DNA from: Butyrivibrio sp. INlla14
GTDB lineage: Bacteria > Bacillota > Clostridia > Lachnospirales > Lachnospiraceae
NCBI RefSeq assembly: GCF_900102515.1
Contig: NZ_FMVS01000015.1
Location: 47,357-111,356 of the forward strand
DNA length: 64,000 bases
Direction of reading: 5' to 3'
The notes under the pieces were generated by a model. The model saw only the letters and a list, made by a program, of their open reading frames with translations, was not told the origin of the DNA and searched no databases. Shown here one piece after another: positions 9,046 to 17,954 of this stretch. The first letter of the stretch is position 1; every line of letters starts with the position of its first letter. The position numbers and the translations under genes were made by a program.

Positions 9046-9852
9046 ATGGCAACTATAATAAAAGAAAAACAGGACCTAACCTATCTTAATTGGTCACACA
9101 TACGCTCATCCAGTGGAACAGCCGGCACTTTTTTAAAGTCCACATCTACCCTTGGAGGAGTGAAAAAATACTATAAGCTCTCAAATTATGATCCAGCCAG
9201 AGGTATTATTGGACATGAATGCATTAATGAAATAATAGTAGACAGGCTTCTTACAATTCTAGGCGTTGACCATTTGAGATATGAGCTTATTAATGCTGAG
9301 ATAGAAATTGAAAACAGAAAATATACCACCTATCTATGCGCTTCGCAGGATTTCAAAAAACGCGGTGAGAGCAAGATTGCCTTAGATGACTACTATAGGG
9401 AAAATTGCATTCCTTTAGAATCTCATTATGATTTTTGTAAGCGCATGGGCTGGCAGACTTATATCGATCAGATGATAGTAATTGATTACCTCATTCTTAA
9501 TAGAGACAGACATGGAGCAAATATAGAAATACTCAGAAACTCCCGAGCTCATACCTTGCGTATTGCTCCCCTGTTTGACCATGGCATATCTTTGTTATAT
9601 TCGTGTGACTCAGATGATAGTGCTACCTCTTTTGATATTTTAGCTGATAAAAAATGCAATAACTTCATCGGCAGCTTCTCATGCATGGATAATTTAGCTC
9701 TTTTACCAAAAAACAAGTTATTTGCTGGTAAACTTAAAGCTCAGCATAAAGAGGAAATATTTGACGGATTAGAGACTATTCTCTCTCAAGTTTTCATAGA
9801 CAGAATCTGGGAAATGATATACGAAAGGTACATGATTTATGAGAATTTATGA
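9046..9852 (+). CDS. Compact HipA-like (CtkA/HipT-type) protein kinase, putative toxin
   Basis: The 268-residue protein has a Ser/Gly-rich loop SSSGTAG (21-27) near the place where HipA kinases bind ATP, then YYKLSNYD, GHECINEI, a catalytic segment NRDRHGAN (152-159; Asp154 and Asn159 correspond to the HipA TDGHAKN motif) and PLFDHG (175-180; metal-binding Asp178). It lacks the roughly 100-residue N-terminal subdomain of HipA, which appears instead in the next gene. Seryl residues in the loop could be autophosphorylation sites, as in HipA/HipT, where targets are aminoacyl-tRNA synthetases; the target here is unknown. It starts behind AGGGTG and overlaps the next gene by 14 bp. Confidence 0.8.
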   Translation: MATIIKEKQDLTYLNWSHIRSSSGTAGTFLKSTSTLGGVKKYYKLSNYDPARGIIGHECINEIIVDRLLTILGVDHLRYELINAEIEIENRKYTTYLCASQDFKKRGESKIALDDYYRENCIPLESHYDFCKRMGWQTYIDQMIVIDYLILNRDRHGANIEILRNSRAHTLRIAPLFDHGISLLYSCDSDDSATSFDILADKKCNNFIGSFSCMDNLALLPKNKLFAGKLKAQHKEEIFDGLETILSQVFIDRIWEMIYERYMIYENL

Positions 9853-10636
9853 TATTTATGATGAAGAAAATGGAATGTCTGTAGGTACTCTTCTGTATTA
9901 TGACAAGGAGAAGGCCTTCCTTATTGAACTCCCAGAATATCTGGACGAATGGTCCGCTCCACTTCTATTCACAAATCTTGTCAAAAGAAATATCTTTTCC
10001 ATTTCAAGACAGCTGAGCCTAACCTGGGTAAGAGAAAGGATCATTCCGAGTGGCCGCCAGAATATCGGCAGTATTCTTTCAACGCACAAATTGAAATCCT
10101 ATGATGAGATGAAGTTCCTGGAATTATCTGATGGTCGCTGCTCACAGGATTCTTACTGCATCAGGAAAATTGATGAATTACCAATATATGTTGAAGAACG
10201 CATGAAGCATAATCTGGTTGATTGCCTTCCATTGGACGGCCACAGTATACTGTGCTTTTTTGCAGATGATTCCACAAAAAAAGTATCCCTAAACAAGTTA
10301 AAAGATATTGCTGGTGTGGATAAGATTCTCAAAAATGATGTTCTCTTCGCATCCTGTTCTCTAGGCACTGACGGTTTCTATATCACTTTCGACGACGCTT
10401 ACGATATTCCCGCTTGGGCATTATACCAAAAAGGGCGCTCCATCCCGCTAAAATACCAGGATTTCACGTCCTTTGCCAGATACAATATCTTAGACACCAC
10501 AGACAGTTGTAATATACTGGAATGCTCCAGGCAAAATCTGTCTTACATAGCTTCAAAAAACCAGCTTGAACCAATAAAGAAAAACGCCAATGGAAACCTT
10601 TATCTAAAAAGAGATATCCTAAAAAGCAAGTGGTAA
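9839..10636 (+). CDS. HipS-like / DUF2442-like / helix-turn-helix fusion, putative antitoxin-repressor
   Basis: This 265-residue protein is translated through a 14-bp overlap with the kinase gene. Residues about 12-108 resemble HipA N-subdomain 1: VGTL, a LPEYLDEWSAPLLFT stretch like the HipA PEWL...ARPLSLS region, and VRERI followed by a segment ending in LELSDGRCSQDS. Residues about 135-205 look like DUF2442 (FADDSTKKVSLNKL, then DGFYITFDDAYDIPAWALY). Residues about 222-262 (CNILECSRQNLSYIASKN, then LYLKRDIL) look like an excisionase/MerR-type HTH. I infer that it both neutralises the kinase and binds the two promoter palindromes. Domain assignments are by eye. Confidence 0.65.
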   Translation: MRIYDIYDEENGMSVGTLLYYDKEKAFLIELPEYLDEWSAPLLFTNLVKRNIFSISRQLSLTWVRERIIPSGRQNIGSILSTHKLKSYDEMKFLELSDGRCSQDSYCIRKIDELPIYVEERMKHNLVDCLPLDGHSILCFFADDSTKKVSLNKLKDIAGVDKILKNDVLFASCSLGTDGFYITFDDAYDIPAWALYQKGRSIPLKYQDFTSFARYNILDTTDSCNILECSRQNLSYIASKNQLEPIKKNANGNLYLKRDILKSKW

Positions 10637-10695
10637 TAGGCATTTTCGAGAATTAGTGCTAAGCATGCGAATTCAGACACGAGCGATTTGGTCAA

Positions 10696-12033
10696 TTATG
10701 AACGAGTCGCCCGGTGCTCTCTGTCAGCCCAGATAAGCGGCACAAGCGTCATCAGCACGATCATAACTCCCGCAAGGAAAAGAGTATTCGTAGGAAGATA
10801 TTCTGTGAAGCCGTATTCATCCACAAACTCGCCGCTGTTCTTGATGATAGGGTTTGAAATAAGTGGCGCTACTACCATCGGGATCAGCACATAGAACACA
10901 ATCCTGATTCCCTCAAAGCTGCCTCTTGCATCCTCAGGATACAGGCGCTTTGACCACACCGTGATGGTCTGCAGAAACAGAATGTAGCCTATTCCCACAA
11001 AAAGAACTCCAGCAAGAAGATGAGGATTCCATATGGTAGCAGTGTTCACATTCTCAGGTGATACGAAAAGCCCGATGATCAGAAGTCCTATGCTATTAAG
11101 TATTATTGCAATTAGGATTATCAGTGATGACCTGTCTGCCCTGATCAGCCTTATTGCTGGAATTGTGGAGAACATGGCTATCAAAAGCCCCACTCCCTCT
11201 ATAAGTCCCATGGTATCTGCAGTAAATCCCAGATAATAGATCATGAAATTTCCCAGATGTGAGAAATATACGTTAAAAGAAACAAAGTAAACCGCCAGCA
11301 TGAGATTAACCCACACAAGTTCTCTGTGCTGCATGTACTCTTTTACATCAAATATGGAAAAGAACTGCTGAGTAAAGGTTCCCTTTTTAGAAGGCTTAAG
11401 TCCTGCTACATCCCGCATTCCAAATAGGGACACTATTCCAAGCAGGATAACAAGGCCGCCCATTACAGCAAAGAGCCTCATGTAGTTATCATCTGCCCCC
11501 ACAAGAAGTCCGCCCAGCACAGTTCCTGCTATTGTTCCAATAACAGGCTGAACAGCCAGCGACGCTCCCAGTCCCCCAGCGTTGTCTTTTGTCATATGAT
11601 CGTTGATCCAGGCATTGTAGCCAATGTCGTTACCCATGGATCCAAAAAAGCTCATGATGGCATCCGCAGCAACAACTGCCAGCGCAATCCCGGTAAGGGC
11701 TGTCTCATCGCTGTTCCCATGCTTTAAAAACTGCGTCGTTCCAAAGAGAATCGTAAACACGCCCCAGAGGATATATCCAATCGACACCAGACTCCGCCTG
11801 TTGCCCATTCTGTCAGAGACGCAGCCAAACAGAAATGTCGAAATTGTGGTTGCCAGCGCCGATATTGCCAGCATCCAGGATATTATGGTCGGATCCTTGG
11901 CTATCTTGGCATACACAAAGGTATTAAACCACTGATTTTCCATGTTCCAGCAAAGCTGCCCCGCAAGGCCAAGAAGCCAAACCATGGACCAGAAGGTTAG
12001 AGTGCTGGGTTTTGATGTATTGGATTTCATCAT
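10696..12033 (-). CDS. MFS transporter (sugar/solute type), 12 TM
   Basis: ATG 12033 (or the adjacent ATG 12030) is preferred, since GGGGGA precedes it; an in-frame TTG at 12069 lies next to the stop of the gene upstream. The protein has about twelve hydrophobic segments, the MFS loop motif GCVSDRMGNRR between helices 2 and 3, and a longer central cytosolic loop. It resembles the SLC45/GPH-like sugar transporters, but the substrate cannot be read from sequence. It follows the inositol-phosphatase gene by about 30 bp and is probably co-transcribed, so uptake of a phosphorylatable polyol or sugar is possible. Confidence 0.8.
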   Translation of the reverse strand: MMKSNTSKPSTLTFWSMVWLLGLAGQLCWNMENQWFNTFVYAKIAKDPTIISWMLAISALATTISTFLFGCVSDRMGNRRSLVSIGYILWGVFTILFGTTQFLKHGNSDETALTGIALAVVAADAIMSFFGSMGNDIGYNAWINDHMTKDNAGGLGASLAVQPVIGTIAGTVLGGLLVGADDNYMRLFAVMGGLVILLGIVSLFGMRDVAGLKPSKKGTFTQQFFSIFDVKEYMQHRELVWVNLMLAVYFVSFNVYFSHLGNFMIYYLGFTADTMGLIEGVGLLIAMFSTIPAIRLIRADRSSLIILIAIILNSIGLLIIGLFVSPENVNTATIWNPHLLAGVLFVGIGYILFLQTITVWSKRLYPEDARGSFEGIRIVFYVLIPMVVAPLISNPIIKNSGEFVDEYGFTEYLPTNTLFLAGVMIVLMTLVPLIWADREHRATRS

Positions 12034-12065
12034 TGGATTCCCCCATTTTGAATAATTGTTATCCC

Positions 12066-12806
12066 TCAAATTCCATTAGATGCGAGCACAGAACATGGCT
12101 GGTCATAAGTAATCTCCTGTCCATCAACCGTAGTAACTCTGCCACCTGCCTCTTTTACCAAAAGAGCCCCAGCTGCAAAGTCCCATGGAGATAGCCTGAG
12201 TTCAAAATATAGCTCTGCCCTTCCTGCAGCTATGCTGCACAGATCAAGGGCCGCTGAACCACTACGTCTGATATCAAGAGCTTTCTTAAAATATTCAAAA
12301 GCCTTCTTGAAAGATTCCTCATTGAGTTCCTCATAATATGGCGACGTCCCGAAAAGAACAATTCCGTTTTCCAAAGGCTGCCTGGAAACCCTGATTTCTT
12401 TTCCATTGCAGAATGCCCCCTGCCCCTTCTGAGCCGTGAACATCTCATCAGAATATGGATTGTAAACCACGCCTATGCTGGCCTCTCCGTCCTCTATAAG
12501 TGCTACGGAAATGCAGCTTTGCTTATAGTCTTTGATGAAATTAGTGGTTCCGTCTATTGGATCAACGATAAAAAATCTGCCCTTATCAGAAAATAAAGCC
12601 TGCTCGCCCTCTTCCCCGATAAATCCTGCATCCGGCAAAAGAGAAAGCAACTCTTCCCTTAAGATCTTCTCTATCTTCTTGTCATATTCTGTGACAAAAT
12701 TGGCAGGTCCTACCTTTTCATCTATTCCAAGGCTCCTCCTGTCCGCGCCAAGCATGATAGCTCCGCAGTTTTTTACTATTTGTGTTATGGATTCTAAGGT
12801 TGACAT
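12066..12806 (-). CDS. Inositol monophosphatase family phosphatase
   Basis: The 246-residue protein has the complete family signature: GEEGEQ (metal-ligand Glu), DPIDGTTNFIKDY (about 82-94), and WDFAAGALLVKEAGG near the C-terminus. Members dephosphorylate inositol-1-phosphate, fructose-1,6-bisphosphate, PAP or related sugar phosphates with Mg2+. The closest label is SuhB-like, but substrate is undetermined. It is upstream of the MFS transporter on the same strand. Confidence 0.9.
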   Translation of the reverse strand: MSTLESITQIVKNCGAIMLGADRRSLGIDEKVGPANFVTEYDKKIEKILREELLSLLPDAGFIGEEGEQALFSDKGRFFIVDPIDGTTNFIKDYKQSCISVALIEDGEASIGVVYNPYSDEMFTAQKGQGAFCNGKEIRVSRQPLENGIVLFGTSPYYEELNEESFKKAFEYFKKALDIRRSGSAALDLCSIAAGRAELYFELRLSPWDFAAGALLVKEAGGRVTTVDGQEITYDQPCSVLASNGI

Positions 12807-13300
12807 TTTTTTCCTTCTTACTTGTATAACTGAAAATATGTGCTATTATAAGCGTATAAAAAGTGCTACCGATAGACGGTTAGCTCTGGTTAATAGTTAC
12901 GAATCAAAAGAGATCGCATCCTACATTGCCAAATGAAATAGCGGTCTTTTTTGATGCTTGGACATAATAAAATACTTATTTCTTTGAATTCTTGCAAATT
13001 ACTAATTATAATAACGATAATACTGATAATCGTCACCACAATACTCACAAGAGTCACCACAATCTCAATCATCAAGATAGCTCTAGCTTCAGATTTCCCA
13101 TATAGTATCCCTCCTATAACACATGAGAGTTCTCAGGAATTCCTGGCTAGGAGCCAACCGCCCACCGAAAATGGTAGCACCATTGGTTATTATAGCAAAC
13201 ATTTGTTTGATTTGCTATGATTCTTATTTTGCGCTATCATTTTAAGTGCTATCATTTTAATAATCAGGATTATCTATATTGTATTAATCTACATTTATTA
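12807..13300. other. 494-bp intergenic region with hairpins and a small hydrophobic frame
   Basis: No conventional gene is supported. It contains a stem 12906-12917/12941-12952 (bidirectional terminator-like, T-rich outside), a perfect 12-bp palindrome CAGGAATTCCTG at 13134-13145, a stem 13192-13199/13211-13218 (ATAGCAAA), and a direct repeat GCTATCATTTTAA at 13233-13245 and 13248-13260. The minus strand holds a small hydrophobic reading frame described separately. Confidence 0.6.
12890..13072 (-). CDS. Small hydrophobic peptide, possible type I toxin-like
   Basis: Starting at ATG 13072 the frame codes for about 60 residues opening MIEIVVTLVSIVVTIIS, an uninterrupted beta-branched hydrophobic helix of about 25 residues, followed by a charged tail. 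A strong GGAGGG (13109-13114) serves a nine-codon frame MGNLKLELS (13072-13101) whose stop overlaps this ATG, an arrangement allowing translational coupling. The region is AT-rich and low complexity, so the frame may be fortuitous. I do not recognise a family with certainty. Confidence 0.28.
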   Translation of the reverse strand: MIEIVVTLVSIVVTIISIIVIIISNLQEFKEISILLCPSIKKDRYFIWQCRMRSLLIRNY

Positions 13301-14377
13301 TTAGCGGCATATACGCTGCTTGCGTCTCAGCACATTACATATACTACTGTAAGGTTTGAATATATAATCTCTTATCCCATAATGCTTAATAGTTTTCACT
13401 AGCGCCGCAATTAAAACCAAAGTAATAGTAACATTCAAGAAAAGGCTAATTATTCCGTTACTGCATATTCTAGAAAGTAATAGTCTAAGCAATGTTATCA
13501 AATACTGGTGCAAAAGATATATTTCCAGACTAATAAGACCAAGTTTTCTAAACACTCCCACATTTCCGATACTATACCACTTGCAAAAATATATAATTCC
13601 CAACGATAATCCAACTGCCATAATAACATGAATAAATCTCTGATTATCAGGCCGTTCTGTTTGAGCCATTGCAAAATATAACGTTATAACTGAGGCAATA
13701 AAATATAAATATATAAGAGACTTTCTTAATAGAAAATGCTCTGGTTCTTCTTTCATCACTATACCAATATAAAAATACAGCTCATATTTCATTATTCGTG
13801 CCAATAACGAAGCTATCATCGTATCGCGAGGAACAAAATCTGAGAACATGCAAAGCAGCACAAATGCAACTATAAAAACAGTGCTTTTATAAACATTTGT
13901 CAGCTTAACCAAATAAATATTTATAAAATAAAGGACAATCAAAACATGTAGATACCAGAGATGCCCTATGGGTTTTATGAAAATATACAGAATGCTATCG
14001 AAAGATATCGGTTCCAAAACATCATTTGAAAATATAATTTTTGAAAAGAAAGCCAGAAAGCTCATTAGAAAATATAATATGCCCAAATCCAATACATGAT
14101 TTTTCAATTTTACTTCACGAACTCTTTTTTCACTAAAAAAAACATAGCAATACACATACCCAGAGATCATCATTAGTAATGGCATATGAAACGCATACGT
14201 TATCTTGTAAACAAGTTCATACAAAGAATAATACTCTGGATAACTATCAAATTTCATGTATCGCTCTGCTATATGCGCAAAAACAACCAGGAATATCGCG
14301 ATACCTCTAACGCAATCAATATAATCCAATCTAGCTAGTTTTTTCTCATTTTTTTCCATAGTCTTTGTATATTCCAT
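13301..14377 (-). CDS. Exopolysaccharide acyltransferase, acyltransferase-3 family
   Basis: The 358-residue protein has about ten membrane helices and the family opening LDYIDCVRGIAIFLVVFAH (catalytic-type His), followed by FHMPLLMMISGYVY. It is the last gene of the polysaccharide operon, 13 bp after the flippase, so it probably O-acylates repeat-unit sugars at the membrane. The acyl donor and target sugar are unknown. Confidence 0.85.
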   Translation of the reverse strand: MEYTKTMEKNEKKLARLDYIDCVRGIAIFLVVFAHIAERYMKFDSYPEYYSLYELVYKITYAFHMPLLMMISGYVYCYVFFSEKRVREVKLKNHVLDLGILYFLMSFLAFFSKIIFSNDVLEPISFDSILYIFIKPIGHLWYLHVLIVLYFINIYLVKLTNVYKSTVFIVAFVLLCMFSDFVPRDTMIASLLARIMKYELYFYIGIVMKEEPEHFLLRKSLIYLYFIASVITLYFAMAQTERPDNQRFIHVIMAVGLSLGIIYFCKWYSIGNVGVFRKLGLISLEIYLLHQYLITLLRLLLSRICSNGIISLFLNVTITLVLIAALVKTIKHYGIRDYIFKPYSSICNVLRRKQRICR

Positions 14378-14390
14378 TTTTATCTTTAGA

Positions 14391-15779
14391 TTACAATTGT
14401 CGATAACTTCTGCTTCTCCAAAACCTAACTACTCCAACTACCAAAGCGGCTGAAATGATTAAATATAGCAAAACAGCTTCCCAATAATATCCATTCATAT
14501 ATAGGAACATTTGCATTACCATTCCAAATAAAACCGTCAGCAGTTCCACCCAATTAATCCTTATCTTTATGAAAGCCCTAGTATCAAATATTCTAAATAC
14601 TCCCTGCGCAAAAAAACAAATAATACTCGATATACATGCTCCGAGAATTCCCAATTGCGGCACCAAAATCACACACATAAAAACATTAACTATAGCCCCT
14701 ATCAAAACACTAATAATAATCCTTTTTGTTCTTTTAAATACTGAATACAAGACCTTAAAATAGCAAAAAAAGCAATCAACAATAGCACCTAATATAATTA
14801 CAGGCAAGAAAACTACAGCAGAATAGAAATCACCGTGAAGTGTTATCCTTGCTATAACTTTGTACAGCATCATAACAGCACCGCCAAAAATAAAAACTAC
14901 AGCCAGATATATTGTTAATATATCGTCAAAATACTCATTACTGCCTTTTTGATCATATTGTTTTGCTCCATTTAATTGAAATGCCATAAAAAAAGCTTGT
15001 TGTATCATATTGATAATCGTCGCAATCTTCATCGCAGCCAAGTATATTCCGGCATTTCCAACTCCCGAAAAAATAGAAATCGCGTATCTACCGGACATGT
15101 TTGTAATCCAATATCCTGTATTATAAATGATCAAAGGAGTGCTATATTTGAGCATCTTTCTATATATCTCTTTATCAATTGGCCGGATTGTTATAACCAT
15201 CTTCTCTTCGATGCCAAATAACAAGAAGATTGATGTAACCATATATGCCAATGCTATAGATGCCAAGTATCCCCTCGCTTCAAAACCTAATAGTACCAAA
15301 AAAACACTACTAAATAAGAATAGTGAAAATGCATTAATCACCCCGCTTAATGCATAATAAACGCTTTTCCCTTTTCCTCTAATGTAATAGGCCAAGATCA
15401 TTTTTAGCGAATATAAATAAACTATCACAAACAAGTAAACTATAGCCCAATCTTTGCTTATCAGCCAAAAAGCAATTACTGCGACTCCACATATTATCGC
15501 ACTCCTCATCAATAGACTAATTGCCGAATTAAGGAAAGCAGAATTATTCTCATTAACAGAGAATCTAAAAACAGAATCATAAATACATAAAGTAGCAAAC
15601 GGTAATAATAATTCGGAAAAATTATTAATTAATTCTCCACTTCCATATGCATCTGTAGACATATAAGCAGTGAACAATGGTAATAAAAAAAATTGAACTG
15701 CCTTAGCTAACACATTCCCAATTAAAAAAACTAAGACATCAAATGTAATTCCCTTGCTCTTACTAAAATTCTTATCCAT
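14391..15779 (-). CDS. Polysaccharide flippase (Wzx/MATE-like, oligosaccharide exporter family)
   Basis: I choose ATG 15779, which overlaps the upstream stop by 8 bp, over an in-frame GTG at 15845 that has no ribosome site and would overlap by 74 bp. The product of about 462 residues has 12-14 hydrophobic segments and a start KGITFDVLVFLIGNVLAKAVQFFLLPLF typical of Wzx flippases in shorter pieces. It should move lipid-linked repeat units across the membrane for polymerisation by the EpsG protein of the same operon. Confidence 0.85.
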   Translation of the reverse strand: MDKNFSKSKGITFDVLVFLIGNVLAKAVQFFLLPLFTAYMSTDAYGSGELINNFSELLLPFATLCIYDSVFRFSVNENNSAFLNSAISLLMRSAIICGVAVIAFWLISKDWAIVYLFVIVYLYSLKMILAYYIRGKGKSVYYALSGVINAFSLFLFSSVFLVLLGFEARGYLASIALAYMVTSIFLLFGIEEKMVITIRPIDKEIYRKMLKYSTPLIIYNTGYWITNMSGRYAISIFSGVGNAGIYLAAMKIATIINMIQQAFFMAFQLNGAKQYDQKGSNEYFDDILTIYLAVVFIFGGAVMMLYKVIARITLHGDFYSAVVFLPVIILGAIVDCFFCYFKVLYSVFKRTKRIIISVLIGAIVNVFMCVILVPQLGILGACISSIICFFAQGVFRIFDTRAFIKIRINWVELLTVLFGMVMQMFLYMNGYYWEAVLLYLIISAALVVGVVRFWRSRSYRQL

Positions 15780-16896
15780 TTTTCTTTCTCTTAAGATATC
15801 TTTCAACCCGCTCCCAGCTTTCTTTTGGTTTACCCAAGATGCCACCTATAGCGTAGTAGTAATAGAGAATATTCTTTATTTTTTTGCTAACTAAACTATA
15901 CTGTTCGTTACAATCATACAATTTTGTGCAGAAAAACTCCTTGCATTCGCCAACAATCCACTCACTTCCATCTGAGCATTTTTTATTTCTAATCTCGTTG
16001 TAATATGGTGTCTTTTTCTCTGGAATAATTCCCCAGGCCATATGGGCATGAGCATTTACACAATAAGGCAATTTGCAATGTCCTCCGATAGGAATACTCT
16101 TAAGTTTTTCTTCTGGATTTTCATATATATTTTGAATAACAGGCTGCCAATAACACCCTTGAACGTCACCAGAATACAAGTTAACAAAATAGCTCCAATC
16201 GCCAGCATAACAAAAACTTCGATTCTTTTTCCCTAAGATATCCATCTTAAAATCAAACATTTTTGATTCAAAGCCCCCCCATATACATCTATATTCTGCT
16301 TCAGGGTGCTTTGATAATAAAGGTTTAGAATTTATACTATCATTTCTACCTACCGTTAGATGGCAGTACGCTCCTACCTGTTCTATACAGATCTTTTTAA
16401 TACTGTCTATTTCATTTTCCAGATCATCATTCGGCATAAGTTCTATAGTAAATGACGATCCAGAACTTTTTATTTTTTTAACATTATTCCAAAACACTTC
16501 CAAAAGGTTCTTGTTTACTAGTTCTGTATAATGAAATGAAATCTTAAAAAACAGATGAGCAAGATTATCGCAATTCTTATCTAGTATTCTATCAATAGCA
16601 TTTGTAAGCACTCCATTAGTTACTATCTCCACAAAGTGGCCTTCATCCAAAAAAGCCTTTACTAGCAGTTCCACATCGGGATGTAGCAATGTTTCACCAT
16701 TCGCAGTAAGGTTTATAAGGCATGTTCCCTCCAATCTTTCTCTTGAAAAACACTTTCTAATATAGTCATAAGAATATTCAAGCTTTTTCGGTTTTTCCCA
16801 TCTATCACTTTGCGTAATATAACAATATGAACAACGTAAGTTACAAGTATTATTTGGTAAATAACATAAAATTAGCTTCTTAATTACTTGACTCAT
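15772..16896 (-). CDS. Radical SAM protein in the polysaccharide operon
   Basis: The 374-residue protein has the cluster motif CNLRCSYCY near residues 18-26, followed by a NGETLLHPD segment (GGE-like motif with Asn-Gly-Glu) and a C-terminal Cys-rich zone (CYAGDW, GCYWQP, HCKLPYC, GECKEFFC) that could bind an auxiliary cluster. Start and stop overlap with the pyruvyltransferase gene as ATGA. Radical SAM enzymes are unusual in capsule or EPS loci; it could modify a sugar or an attached peptide, but I cannot assign the reaction. Confidence 0.8.
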   Translation of the reverse strand: MSQVIKKLILCYLPNNTCNLRCSYCYITQSDRWEKPKKLEYSYDYIRKCFSRERLEGTCLINLTANGETLLHPDVELLVKAFLDEGHFVEIVTNGVLTNAIDRILDKNCDNLAHLFFKISFHYTELVNKNLLEVFWNNVKKIKSSGSSFTIELMPNDDLENEIDSIKKICIEQVGAYCHLTVGRNDSINSKPLLSKHPEAEYRCIWGGFESKMFDFKMDILGKKNRSFCYAGDWSYFVNLYSGDVQGCYWQPVIQNIYENPEEKLKSIPIGGHCKLPYCVNAHAHMAWGIIPEKKTPYYNEIRNKKCSDGSEWIVGECKEFFCTKLYDCNEQYSLVSKKIKNILYYYYAIGGILGKPKESWERVERYLKRKKNG

Positions 16897-17954
16897 ACTA
16901 TTTGCCTCATATCGTCAAATCTTGAACGCAATAAATCTAAGTCAAAAGAATCCGGTATTTTAAGCGTATTTATCATATTCTCAATATCCATTTCTGATAC
17001 CTTGTTCTTTTCAACAAAACAAATCCACTTAAAGTTTCCCAACCATTCGTCGTATATCCCCCTTACCTTATGAGTTTTATTATCAATGGCTATGCACGGA
17101 ATACCGAGAATTGCAGAAAGAATCATTGCATGTAACCTATCAGTAATAACACAATTACATTTTAAAAAATCCCTAACAACCTTGCTAATCGCTTGTTTTC
17201 TATCTGCCAAGTGAACTCTATGTGGGTAAATGGTGTTTACTTTACGTATTTCATAATTATGTTGTTTTAACTGATCACTTATATTACAGTCCACATCTTT
17301 CTCTCTGTCATTTCTCAGACAAACCCCTACAACATTGCTGTTTTTCTTTCTTTCCAACATATCATCAAAATTTTCAAAAAAAGCAATGTCTGGGAACAAA
17401 TATACATTTACGCCGACATAATTATTCTTAGCATAGTCATATGTTGTTCGTTCTCTTGCGCAGAAATACAAGTCACTCTTATTTGACAAAACTTCTTTTT
17501 CACGTTTTTTCAATGTGCTCTCTAAGCTGTCATCATAATAAACAGTTTGTGGAAACACAACTATTCGCTTGTTTTCAAACACTTTGATCATATTCAAAAA
17601 GTTGTTTTCATCTTCTGGCCATAAATTCCCAAGCCATCCACCTCCACTTATATACACTGTCCCTATATAATCAATTTTGTTTTGAATTCTCCCCTTAAAA
17701 TACACAAAAGCTTCCATCGGAATTTCTATTACTTCTTTTTGACATCTAAGTAAAAATTGTTTTTCAGCTTCCGCAATAATATGATCCCCAATATTCTGAT
17801 GCAAAGGTGTTCCAACTAAAACATCAACAACACCGCTTTGTCCAATATTATTTATTCTATTTTTTAAAGTCCAAAAATCTTTCCCCATTTTAAGAAAAGC
17901 CTGGCATCTTTTTGGCAGTATCTTTTTTAGATTACTTTTAATTATCTTTATCAT
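16893..17954 (-). CDS. Polysaccharide pyruvyl transferase family protein
   Basis: The 353-residue protein has GTPLHQNIGDHIIAEA near the start, a YISGGGWLGNLW loop, and a C-terminal VITDRLHAMILSAILGIPC segment, all typical of the CsaB/EpsO-type polysaccharide pyruvyl transferase fold. It should add a pyruvate ketal (or act as a GT-B-like transferase) on repeat-unit sugars. The start overlaps the SGNH hydrolase stop by 17 bp. Confidence 0.85.
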   Translation of the reverse strand: MIKIIKSNLKKILPKRCQAFLKMGKDFWTLKNRINNIGQSGVVDVLVGTPLHQNIGDHIIAEAEKQFLLRCQKEVIEIPMEAFVYFKGRIQNKIDYIGTVYISGGGWLGNLWPEDENNFLNMIKVFENKRIVVFPQTVYYDDSLESTLKKREKEVLSNKSDLYFCARERTTYDYAKNNYVGVNVYLFPDIAFFENFDDMLERKKNSNVVGVCLRNDREKDVDCNISDQLKQHNYEIRKVNTIYPHRVHLADRKQAISKVVRDFLKCNCVITDRLHAMILSAILGIPCIAIDNKTHKVRGIYDEWLGNFKWICFVEKNKVSEMDIENMINTLKIPDSFDLDLLRSRFDDMRQIV

